From assembly GCA_014218235.1 (NCBI GenBank), contig CM024760.1, positions 142,615,245 to 142,679,244 on the forward strand: a stretch of 64,000 bases of DNA, read 5' to 3'. This DNA is from Colocasia esculenta (lineage: Eukaryota > Streptophyta > Magnoliopsida > Alismatales > Araceae). Positions 31,940-42,729 of the stretch are shown here, one piece after another. The stretch's first letter is position 1, and each line of letters begins with the position of its first letter. The translations under genes were made by a program, and so were the position numbers. The notes beneath the pieces are model-generated. The model saw only the letters and a program-made list of their open reading frames with translations, had not been told where the DNA came from and searched no databases.

Positions 31940-33594
31940 ATCAGAGGTACTGACTTCGACCTATGGCGGGTAATTGAACAAGGTGATTTTCAAGCCCTTG
32001 TAGAATCCTCTTCAAGTGCTCTTTCAATTGCAGACAAAAGAAATATGTCTTTAAATTTCAAGGCAAAAAATTATCTTTGCTGTGCTTTATTGAAAAGAGA
32101 GTTTAATAGACTTTCAGCATGTAAAACAACAAAAGAAATGTGGGATAAATTACAAGTAACATATGAAGGCACAGATAGGGTTAAACAAACTAGAATAGAC
32201 ATACTTGTATCTCAATATGAACAGTTTAAAATGCTCCCCAATGAAAATATAACTCAAATGTACAATAGATTTTCAAATATAATTGTAGGATTAAGTGCTT
32301 TAGGGAAAGTCCTAACCAATGAAGAAACAGTGAGAAAAATCTTAAGATCTCTAACAAATGTCTGGACTCCTAAAGTTATAGCCATAGAGGACGCCCATGA
32401 TTTAACACAATTAACCATTGACAAGTTAATAGGATCCCTCATGGCACATGAAATAAACATGGAAAGATTTTCTGAAAGCTCTTCGAAAAAGAAAATTTCA
32501 AATGCTTTAAAGATTGTAGATTCTTCTTCATCTGAAGACTCCAAAGAGAAATCAGATGACAGTGATGATGAAGCTATGCTCTCAAGAAAATTACAGAGAA
32601 TTTTGGCCAAGAATAAAAAGTTTGGCTCAAGGAAATTCTTCAAGAAAGATAAGAAGAAGGAGCCAACTTGTTATGAGTGCAATCAGCCAGGACATTACAA
32701 GTCTGAATGTCCTAGACTCAAAAGAAGGATCAAGCAGAAAAATCAGATACGAAGAAGGGCAAAGAAAAGAAGTTCAGAAAGTTCAAAAAGAAGGCTATGG
32801 CAGCAACTTGGGACAATGAAGATGCTACCAGCTCAGACTCCTCCAGCTCAAAATCCGAAGAAGAAGAAAAGGCTAATCTAGCCCTCATGGCAGGACTAGA
32901 ACAGGTAAACTCAGAAACCTCCTTTACTTCATGTTCTGAATATGATTCTGATAGCCTTGAAGATGCCTTCAATGAACTTTATGAAAAATATAAGACCGTA
33001 GTTAAGCTAAATCTACTGAACTAAGAAAAAGCTAACACCTTTCTTAAAAATGAAACAGAAAGGTTAAACAAAAGTTTAAATTAAACCAAAAGAGCTAATG
33101 AATTGCTGTGTGAAGATTTTAAAAATAAAAATAGTAAAATATTAGAATTAGAATCAAACTTGAAAGAACTTAAGAATGAAGAAAAATTACAAGAGGAAAG
33201 TGGTTATCTAAGAGCTACCTTGGAAAAGATTTCTACATGCAAAACCTCTTTATTTGTAAATCTCAAAGGTGCTAGAAAAGGGAAAAAGAAATATGGAGTA
33301 GGATACACACCCCTACAAAATGAGGAACACATTATTCATCCTAAAGTCTATCCAACTCCCAAATTTGTAGCAGAAAAAGACATAAAAAATACCAAAAAGT
33401 TAAATCAACATGTCTACAGACAAAAACAGAAATTTAGTAACAATACACACAAGAAAAATACTTTTGATTTGTGTTGTACTCATTGTAACCAGCTAGGACA
33501 CACTGTTAGCACATGCACTACTAGACACTTGAGATGGATTCCTAAAACTAACCATCAAGGACCCAAGAAAATTTGGGTACCAAAAGTTACAGTT
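31940..33594 (+). pseudogene. SIRE-1 gag
   Basis: The first frame (31940-about 32735) starts at GTDFDLWR, fused to LTR sequence by deletion. It carries the copia gag core (FNRLSACKTTKEMWDKL at about 32100-32150, then VTYEGTDRVKQTRIDIL) and a zinc knuckle CYECNQPGHYKSEC at about 32671-32712. A frameshift around 32710-32740 moves to the next frame, which holds the Ser/Glu-rich linker and a Lys/Glu coiled-coil stretch (33103-33250). A second knuckle-like motif, CCTHCNQLGHTVSTC, lies at about 33474-33518. Stops occur at 33022 and 33082, both TAA. Gag would form the cytoplasmic particle that packages RNA. The N-terminus and start codon are deleted. Confidence 0.9.
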
Positions 33595-33597
33595 TAG

Positions 33598-36500
33598 CTT
33601 TGTTTGTAGGGTCGACTGAGGGCATCCAAATGGTATTTGGATAGTGGATGCTCAAGACACATGACAGGAGATATAAAGCTTTTCACAAGTTTTAGAGAAG
33701 AAACTGGTCAAGTAACTTATGGAGATAATGGAAAAGGAAAAGTGCGAGGATGTGGAACAATTGGTACTAAAGAAAAGAACCTGATTGAGGATGTCATGTA
33801 TGTAGAAGGTCTTAAGCACAATCTGATAAGTATTAGTCAGTTATGTGATAAAGGGCATTTAGTAAGTTTTCATAATGATAAGTGTATAATTCTAAAGGAT
33901 AACAAGACAATTTTTGAAACACAGAGAATGAAGAATTTGTATACATTGCAACTAGCAGAATTAAAAGAAGTAAATTTATGCCTGGCTACTACCAAAAGTA
34001 ATGAGTCTGATTTGTGGCATAGAAGACTTGGTCATGCAAGCACTTCAGTGGTCAAGAAATTAATAAAGCATGACCTGGTTGAAGGTCTTCCCAAGATGAA
34101 AATCAAGAAGTCTGGAATTTGCTCAACCTGTGCAAAAGGAAAACAGACCAAGACCTCATTTCAGTCCAAAACAATTGTTACAACTTCTAAGCCCTTAGAA
34201 TTGATTCACATGGATTTATTTGGACCTATGAGGACAATTAGTCTTGGAGAAAAGATCTATGGCTATGTATTAGTTGATGACTACTCAAGGTACACTTGGG
34301 TGTCTTTTCTAGAAGCCAAATCTGAAGCATTTCAAGCTTTTCTGAAATTCAGCAAGATAGTTCAGAAAAATAAAAAATTTCAGATTACCAGTATCAGATC
34401 TGATCATGGTGGTGAATTCAAAAATGAAGATTTCCTGGAGTACTGTGAAGAAAATGGAATTGAACACAACTTCTCAGCTCCAAGAACACCTCAACAGAAT
34501 GGAGTAGCAGAAAGAAAGAATAGAACACTGCTAGATATGGCCAGAACAATGCTGAATGAGTATAATCTACCAAAGTACTTCTGGGCAGAGGCAGTAAATA
34601 CAGCATGCTACGTCATCAATCGATGCATGATCAGACCTATTCTGAAGAAGACACCATATGAATTATACAAGGATAAAAAGCCCAATATCAGTCATCTTCG
34701 ACCTTTTGGCTGTAAGTGTTTTATCTTAAATAATGGTAAAGATAATTTAGGGAAATTAGATGCTAAAAGTGATGAAGGTTTTCTGTTAGGATATATTTCA
34801 AAACCTAGAGGTTATAAAGTGTTCAATAGAAGAACATTAACCATAGAATAATCAGTTCATATACTATTTGATGAAACTAACCCTTCTATCAAAAGGATAG
34901 AAGAAGAAGAATGTGTTGATGATCTCTGCAGGAATCTTGAAAAGACTTCTCTTGAAGAAGAAAAAGATGAAGAAGTGGAAGATCCTCCATTAGAAGATCT
35001 TCAATAACAAGAAGAACCACAAGAAGGGCTACCTAGAGAATTGAGGTACCACCGGGACCATCCTAGAGAAAACATAATAGGTGATCTCCAAGATAGGGTA
35101 AGAACAAGAGGTATGCAAATTCCTTGTGATTTCTCTGCCTTAGTTTCACAAATTGAGCCTAAGACAATCAATGATGCACTGGGTGATGAATCTTGGATCC
35201 TTGCTATGCAAGAGGAACTCAATCAGTTCCAACGCAGTGAAGTTTGGACCCTTGCACCTAGACCTACTGATCATCCAGTTATTAGAACCAGATGGGTTTT
35301 CAGAAACAAAATGGATGAATCAGGGGTAATCACTAGGAACAAAGCCAGACTTGTAGCTCAAGGAAACTCCCAAGAGGAAGGCATAGATTTTGATGAAACC
35401 TATGCTCCAGTGGCTAGATTAGAGGCAATTAGAATCATATTAGCATATGCTTGCTCTCTTAATATTAATCTATTTCAGATGGATCTTAAAAGTACTTTTC
35501 TAAATGGTTTTATTAAAGAAGAAGTATATGTTGAGCAACCTCCTGGATTTGAAGACACTAAGCATCCTGGTCATGTTTTCCGTTTAAAGAAAGCACTATA
35601 TGGCTTGAAACAAGCTCCAAGAGCTTGGTATGAAAGACTAAGTGCTTATCTTATGTCATATGATTTTATAAGAGGAAAAGTAGATAGTACTTTATTTATA
35701 AAGAAATTTTCAGATGGAATCCTAATTGTATAAATTTATGTTGATGATATTATTTTTGGTTCTACTAATGAATCACTCTGTAAATTCTTTGAAAATTTGA
35801 TGCAAAATGAATTTGAAATGAGTATGATGGGTGAACTAAATTATTTTCTTGGCTTGCAAATCAAGCAGACCAAGGAAGGGACTCACATCTGTCAAACCAA
35901 ATACATTTCAGATTTGCTCTCTAAATATGGTTTTGACAAATGTAAGCCTTTAGGAACACCCATGAGCTCAGGCATTAAGTTAGATAGTAATCCTCTTGGT
36001 AAAAAGGTAGATTAAAATATCTATAGAGGAATGATAGGATCACTGCTCTATCTTACTGCAAGTAGACCAGATATAATGTTCAGTGTTTGTTTATGTGCAA
36101 GATTCCAAGCTGATCCAAAAGAATCTCACGTTCATGCAGTTAAAAGAATTTTTAGATATCTTATAAATACCAGTAGTCTAGGTCTATGGTATCCTAGATG
36201 TTCAGAATTTAAATTAATTAGATATGGTAATGCTGACTATGCTGGATGCAAATTAGATAGAAAAAGCACCAGTGGCACTTGTCAAATTCTTGCAGGGGGT
36301 TTAATATCTTGGCCTTCCAGAAAGCAAAACTCAGTAGCTTTATCCACCACAGAAGCTGAATACATTGCAGATGGAAGTTGTTGTACTCAACTCCTATGGA
36401 TCAAGCATCAATTGGAAGACTATGGTCATCAGCTCCAAGAAATTCCAATGCTTTGTGATAACACAAGTGCAATCAATTTGACCAAGAATCCAATCCAGCA

Positions 36501-36681
36501 CTCAAGAACAAAGCATATTGAGGTTAAACATCACTTCATCAGGGACCATGTAAGTAATGGAAATATTTCTCTTGAATTTATTTCTACAGAAAATCAACTT
36601 GCAGATATTTTCACAAAACCTCTACCTGAAGATAGATTTACATCTATTAGAAGAGAAATATGTATGTGCAACCCTGATTAA
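33598..36681 (+). pseudogene. SIRE-1 pol: protease, integrase, RT, RNase H
   Basis: One reading frame carries all domains in copia order. Protease motif DSGCSRHMTG is at about 33640. GAG-pre-integrase is WHRRLGHAS at about 34015 and CSTCAKGK at about 34120. The integrase core has HMDLFGPMR (34207), DDYSRYTWVSF and PRTPQQNGVAERKNRT (34480-34530). The RT start TRWVFRNKMDE is at about 35290, and the YVDD box follows the stop at 35731. RNase H has STTEAEYIA (36350) and CDNTSAI. Premature stops at 33607, 34849, 35005, 35731 and 36013 (plus 33595 at the gag end) are all TAA or TAG with no internal frameshift, so decay was mainly by point change. The final TAA is at 36679. Confidence 0.95.
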
Positions 36682-36684
36682 AAA

Positions 36685-37232
36685 AATTACCCAATTAAAA
36701 TCTTGCTTGAATAATGTGTGTATGAATTGACTGTGAAAAGTCATCCTGAAAATTTTCTAAGTCCCAAACATTCGACTCATGCATTCGATTCATGAAGAAT
36801 CGATGCATTCGACTCATGTTAAAACCTTGCATTCGACTGATGCAGTCGAATACTTAATTCAAATCATTAAGACTTCCTGAAATGGCACTTCAAAATTTTG
36901 TAACTGACACCTCATTAAGGCGCGCCCCTTCATGACTTAACGGTCACATCATTCAATCGCGTCCGTTCAGCCTGAGTTCAAGGGACAGTTTCTTTCCAGC
37001 CTTTATTTAAACAAACCCCTTCTTCCTTTAGAAGACACCCTTTTAAAATCCCTTTTTCGACTCTCCTGTCTTCTTCGATTTTTCGCGCCTTCACTGTTTT
37101 CCGGCGAAGGACCTCCCAGGAACCATCTGCAAACTCCTCTCTTCAAGAAAAAGGTAGGATCTTTCATCTCCTCTGTGTATATCTTCCTCTCCTTTGTTGG
37201 TTCCCTGAACATTTTCTACTTCTATCTTCTAG
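36685..37232 (+). promoter_or_regulatory. SIRE-1 pol-env spacer with LTR-type hairpin words
   Basis: The spacer repeats the TCGA words of the LTR array: CATTCGACTCATG three times at 36769-36820, and a hairpin with 9-bp arms ATTCGACTG / CAGTCGAAT around ATG at about 36832-36852. It then has a TTATTTAAACAAACCCC TATA-like site near 37005, a pyrimidine-rich leader and the env-like ATG at 37233. The layout is the same as in SIRE-2 (24790-25398). A separate promoter for the env-like ORF is a reasonable inference, not shown. Confidence 0.55.
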
Positions 37233-40200
37233 ATGGCATCTCCTAGGGTTCAAGAGTCTGTTCAGCTAACCCCTGACCAACTCCAGCGTTTGGCTAAGAT
37301 CCCCATCTGTTCTGGAAAATCAGTAGAGTTCTCTCATTTGAATGGCAGTCTTTCTTGGGTAGAAGAGACCCTTAATGCCATGGGTTGGACCAAACTCTGT
37401 CAAATTTCCGAGCCCTTTGTAGCCAGTGCTATTAGATCTTTTTATGCTTCTCTCCAAGTGTCATCGGGCAATACTATAGTTGGATATGTCAAGGGCACCA
37501 AGATTACCATATCTGAAGAGCTTTTGGTAGAATTGTTGGATTGCCCAAATTCTGGTCATTGTCTCAGTGAGTTTATTCCCCTTGAAAAGTAAAAATTGGG
37601 GATTATTGGAAGTTTGGGGATCCTTTGCAAAAGAGGACTTCAGGTCAATGAGTTATCTGCTGAGAAGAGATTGATCCATTCAATAATCACCAACATCATA
37701 CCCCTAGAGCAGGTACTCACTCCTCCATTACTGCAAGAGATGAGAACCTCTTGTTTTGGGCAGTTCAGAGGCACAAGGTGAATCTGCCAGCAGTAATTTT
37801 GGAAAAGATGATTGCTTCAAAGGATTTGCAGGAATCCCTCCCTTATGGATCCCTGCTTACTTTTATTTTCCAGAAATTTTCAGTAGATCTGTCTGGTGAA
37901 TTGTTTGTTGGCACAAAAGAGAAAATTGGCATCTTTACTCTCAGAAGGAGTCACTACTCCTTGGTAGGTAAGAAGAAAAATCTGTGGTTTAAAGACTCTG
38001 TGCCTGAGTGTGAGCATGAGATTTTCCCTGATGAACCCCTTGTATCTTTACTCACACAAGATGTTCCAGCACCAAATGTCAGAATTGAAGCCCCTGCAGT
38101 ACCAGTGATCCCTGAGGTTCCAGTACAGTTGCATGAGCAAGTAGTTCAGCAAGAAGCCTAGCAAGTTTCTCATCAAGATGTTCAGCCAGAAGTTCAGAAT
38201 ATTGCTTCCTCTTCTCTTCCAGAGCCAGATGCTCCTTCTGATACAATAAATGTAGTCTTAAGAGACCTCGAAGGCAAAGGAGTTGTCTCTGAAGATGTTC
38301 CAGTCTCTCCCATGGAGCATACTTTTGAGGAAAGAGAGCCTTCCTTCTCCCCTTCTCAATTTGAGACCCGGCCAAGGTCTCAGGGGGAGAGCAGTAATAG
38401 CCTTAGCACCCTCTTAGAGCTTGTTAGAAATCAGCATGAGAACTTATCTGTTCTCCAGATGCAAGTGGAGTTAATTGATGTGAAGTTTGATAGTTTGGCT
38501 GATGAGGTTAAGCAGATCAAGGATCTTATGCTTCAGTTTATGTGCCATCAGGGCACTTCCAGGCCATTAGGGCCAGCTTCCTCACAGCAGCAAGAAGAAG
38601 AAGAAGCACCTGCTCAAGACCCACAACACCCTGAGGACCCTGTTAGTAAGCAATCAGTTGTTGTAGAAGAAGGTCCAGAAATCCAGGTTGAGCAGCAACC
38701 TATGTCAGTTGACTCCCAGCAGCAGAAAGATGAGCAGCCTATTGAGCAGCAGGCTCAGTTAGCAGTAGTAGTATTTGAACCTCCAGTTGTGTAGCAGCAA
38801 GAGTCTGTGGCCGACCGGCAGCCAGTAGGAGTGGCAACAGTTGAAGAAGTTCCCCAGGCCAAGAGACCTCTTAAGTCATCCCGAGAGCTCCAACCTTTCA
38901 AGAGGAAAGTAAAGAGAAGGTTAGTCAAAAATGGTAACCCTGTCCTTTCTGTTCCTCCATCCAGGCCTCCCTCTCCACCTACTCCACCAGTTACCCTTCC
39001 TACTGAGACTATTTCATCTGCACCACAATCTACTGCTCCTTCAACTTCAGTTCCTGAAGTATCTTCTCCTGATCTCCCTCCAATAGTCATTCCAGTAGAT
39101 CCATCTCTTCAAAATGTAAAGTTTTCCATTTATCCAATGAAACACCAACCCAAACCCCTCAAGGAAATAACAATCAATCTTTCCACCCAACCACCACATT
39201 TTTTCTCCTCTCTACCCACTGCTTCCAAACCTGGTTCCCAGAACACCCTCCTTCAGCTAGTTGAAATACTTCCCAGTATCCAACTGCCAGCCTCTCATGG
39301 ACCCAAAATAGGAGATAAACCCTCCTTGTTACTTTCCCCATTCTGGTATGCTTTTGTTCATCACTCTGCTCAAACCATGAATTTGTTCAGAGAATATTTG
39401 ACAATAAGAGCATTTCTTGAAATCCATGACCTGCCAGGTTTTACTTTTGAACACTGGCTTCCTGTGTTGTTTAAAACCTCCCAACTCTCTACTTCAGATC
39501 TCCAATTTATTTCCCAAAAGAGTCACTGCCTCACTCCTCAAGAATTTGTTGATCTCTATCCAGAGGAGGCAAGTAGTTTCAAGAAGCCCAATCCAGGAGC
39601 CACTACCTGACAGTTGAACACCACCTCTCCCTCAGATTTCATGCTCTTTTTGCCACTCATCTCCGGGAGTCTCAGGCCAAGTACACAGCTATGAGAGCCT
39701 TCAACTATGAAAGGTTCAAGTTAGGCCTGTATGATGTGTCCAAGGGCCAATATGAAAATTTGCTAAGAGGCCAAAGGGAAGTTGTTCCCTCCATGTCTGT
39801 GGCAGTGCCTTCAGGGCTCCATCCTCCCCTTGTAGGAGCAGTCTCCTACAGAGGTGCTTTTTCTGAAACCCTCTTCAATAGATTCATCCGGATTGCCACC
39901 AGATTCAAGATCAAGTATAAGTCCAAGCTCAGTTTCCAGAGGTTTATTTTCCTCCAGATGTCCAAGTTCCATAAGCATCTCCTTGATCTTTAGTTAAGCT
40001 TTGCTGAATCTGAAAGGTTCACTCCTGAACAATAGGAAGCAGCTTATCCTTCCTACAGTTCTCAGTGCCAGAGGATGAGACTATCCCTAAATGAATTTCA
40101 CTCTAAGAGTCTCATGGATTTGAGAAAGCATCTAGGTCTCAGATGGGCTCAGAGGTACATGTACTATTATCAAGCCAAAGATGCAGCTATCTCAAATGGT

Positions 40201-40494
40201 CTATACTGGAATATCACTCTTCATGAGTTTCTCACTCTGGCCGCTACCAAACAGTTTGTTCCCCTCAAAGTGCGATTCGACTTAGACAAATTTCATCACA
40301 GAGTTGCTTAGTTCAGGAGGCGCCACATCAAGTCTATCAAGAAATTACCCTCTACCAATCCAACTTACAATGTTGATGGTTAACTGTTTGACAACTCCTT
40401 TGTCAAAAATGAGTTGAAGCTTTGGGAACTCATCCAGCCATTTTTGGCTATGATTCCCCGTTCCCTCTATCTACCCAGTTCTGTTAAGCCCTGA
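37233..40494 (+). pseudogene. SIRE-1 env-like ORF
   Basis: About 1,085 codons, read through one or more stops and frame changes. The N-terminal domain (37233-37780) is of the 'putative plant transposon protein' type seen in extra ORFs of SIRE/Athila elements. The middle has a Val/Pro/Gln-rich stretch (38040-38160). It continues with a heptad-like coiled coil (LLELVRNQHENLSVLQMQVEL, about 38410-38540), a Gln/Glu-rich segment, and a basic nuclear-signal-like patch KRPLKSSRELQPFKRKVKRR (38856-38915). After that come a Pro/Ser/Thr-rich region and a long C-terminal domain. Stops are at 37590, 38159, 38792, 39991, about 40033, 40309 and about 40381; frame changes are near 37760 and 39610. I see no signal peptide or hydrophobic transmembrane segment, so 'envelope' is a positional name only. 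Confidence 0.8.
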
Positions 40495-40788
40495 ACATTA
40501 AATTTTCTTTTCTTTTATGACCTATGAATATAGTCTGTTGCTTGTTTTTATACAATTTGTACTCTCTTTATCTGTGACAACATTTTTCTGTTCTGCTATC
40601 CTTTATGTTAATGCCACAAAGGGGGAGAAAAGGTAGCCGAAATTTAGCTCCCATCTATCTATCTAAAGATTGATAAAAGGTATAGAAGAAATTTATATGA
40701 TAAAATGTATAGAAGAAATTTATATGATAAATGGTATAGATGAAATTTATATGATTAGCTACCTATTTAAAGATGTTTGTCATTAACA

Positions 40789-40802
40789 AAAAGGGGGAGA
40801 AT
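40789..40802 (+). other. Polypurine tract of SIRE-1
   Basis: AAAAAGGGGGAGAA precedes the 3' LTR start (TGTTGAGC at 40803) by one or two bases. The phrase CATTAACAAAAAGGGGGAGA is typical of SIRE-type elements. Confidence 0.9.
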
Positions 40803-41083
40803 TGTTGAGCAACTACCCCTAAGAAATTTAAAGAAATTTATAAATTTCTATCAATATTATTTTTGCTATGGCAAATCTTTAAATATGTGTTTTATACCAA
40901 ATGTATCACAAAATTCTATACATATAAAAATTCATGAACACTTAAAAGTTTCTAAGGCCACAGAATCTGAATCTATAATAGCCTACTGAATCTGACTGAT
41001 GTCTTTGACTGCAAAATCTGACTCCTTCAGAAACTCAGTCACAAGTCTTGCAAATTTTTGTTAAGTCCACAATTTTACATAAC

Positions 41084-41372
41084 ATTTGACTCACACAGTC
41101 GAATGTCCTTTACACTGTATTCGATTCATGACTTCGACTCACACAGTCGAATGTCCTTTACACTGTATTCGATTCATAACATTCGACTCACACGGTCGAA
41201 TGACCTTTACACTGTATTCGATTCATGACTTCGACTCACACAGTCGAATGTCCTTTACACTGTATTCGATTCATGACTTCGACTCACACAGTCGAATGTC
41301 CTTTACACTGTATTCGATTCACGACTTCGACTCATACAGCCGAATGTTGCCTTAAACTACATTCGATTGATG
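41084..41372 (+). repeat. 48-bp tandem array with TCGA hairpins (3' LTR)
   Basis: About six 48-bp units with the same hairpin arms as at 30268-30605, one unit fewer than the 5' LTR. The two LTRs were identical at insertion, so one array has since gained or lost a unit. Confidence 0.9.
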
Positions 41373-42204
41373 TCTTCACTACTATAATCGAATTACCTTA
41401 TTCTTCTTGAATTCGAATCATGCCTATTTCTTGAGTCGAATCACCTGTTCTATTGCATTCGACTTCACTGTCAGTTTTGTACTTATACTTTGTTAGTTCT
41501 ATCTATCTTGGAATATATCTATCTTTAAGTTTATAAAATCCTTTTCTGATTCTTAAACATCTTAGACATAATTTATTGGCAAATTGCCTATTGCCTAACA
41601 TATCTTACTAAAATCTTAGAAGATTATTATTTTAATATATTTCTCTGATAGAACATAGTATATTCAAATTATTCATCTCTGCAAAACATTTCTCTGAAAT
41701 ATCTTTTTGAGTCTTAAAGTCTTGATGTCCTTTACTTCAGTTTATATCCTTCATGAGACACAAAGCATTTATGAAAAATCTCAGACGCATGGCATCTAAC
41801 CATCTCACCTACCACTGACAGACCCATACTTTAACTTTTTGTCTGTCTGCTCTATTTTCTGAAAAGGTTGAGAATACTAGGTTCCATACTGTCTGTTGTA
41901 CTCAAACTGACCCACCTACCACAAAGGTATGGAGATATGCTTGTCTTTGTCTTGTCTTTGCAACAGGCATTAATTGGAGCACATGTTTAGCATGGGTTGT
42001 TCCCAGCCCAGTCTACAAGAGCTTATCTTCTAGCTGTGACAACTGCTCCTATTCTGAAGACCTTGGAAAGATGTAAATTTCAAGACCTTCTGGACAAAGC
42101 CTTCAAGATCCAAAGGATCCCAGAAACTCTCTTCCAACGGCTAATTTGAAAACAGCCACCAAACTCCAACGGCTATCTCCTTCAAACGACTATATTTTTA
42201 AAGA

Positions 42205-42213
42205 TTATAAAAG
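42205..42213 (+). promoter_or_regulatory. Probable TATA box of SIRE-1 LTR
   Basis: TTATAAAAG is followed by a purine-rich GAAGAAGAAGAGAG and an ACAACAC stretch, which looks like a plant transcription start region. The equivalent segment is missing from the 5' LTR, replaced at 31400-31629. Confidence 0.6.
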
Positions 42214-42729
42214 AAGAAGAAGAGAGAACAACACAAGACAAGAAATACACAGAGACCACATACATTCAAGTCAATTCTCTTGAAAGCTTCATCCGAATCC
42301 TTCAAGCTCTCTCTCTCTCAAAAGCCTTCCTGCTAAGCTACAGTCTGAGAGCCTAACTTCAGAAAGTCTTCTTCTGAAGTTTTGTGTATTGGGTGGTAGT
42401 TGTAATTTGCTACTGTCTTCAAGTCCACCCAAGTTGCTTCAATTAAGATTTTGCTTGATTTCTTGATCCTTCAATCCTGTTGGAGTTTGTGTGTGTTTTG
42501 TGCTCAGTTTTGAGGCAAACACACAAGTGTTTAATTCTCTATTTCTGTTGTAATTCTTGCAGAAGTTCTGTTCTACTTTACCCCTCCTGTGAAGGAAAGG
42601 CCTTGTAAAAGGCAATGTTTGTACCCCTGTTTAGGGAAGACTTGCTTGGGAGTAAGTGGGTTTTGTAATTCCTCTCAAAGGTGAGAGAAGGCCAAGTTGT
42701 TGGCAGTTTAGTAAAATCTCAAGTGGTTG

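Larger units (their letters stand above)
40803..42729 (+). repeat. SIRE-1 3' LTR, first part
   Basis: It starts TGTTGAGCAAC after the PPT and is interrupted by the nested gypsy at 42730. The remainder is 51767-51997, and the two sum to about 2.16 kb. It keeps the segment lost from the 5' LTR (42166-42615), including a TATA box and a U5-like leader, so it is the better copy of this LTR. Confidence 0.93.
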
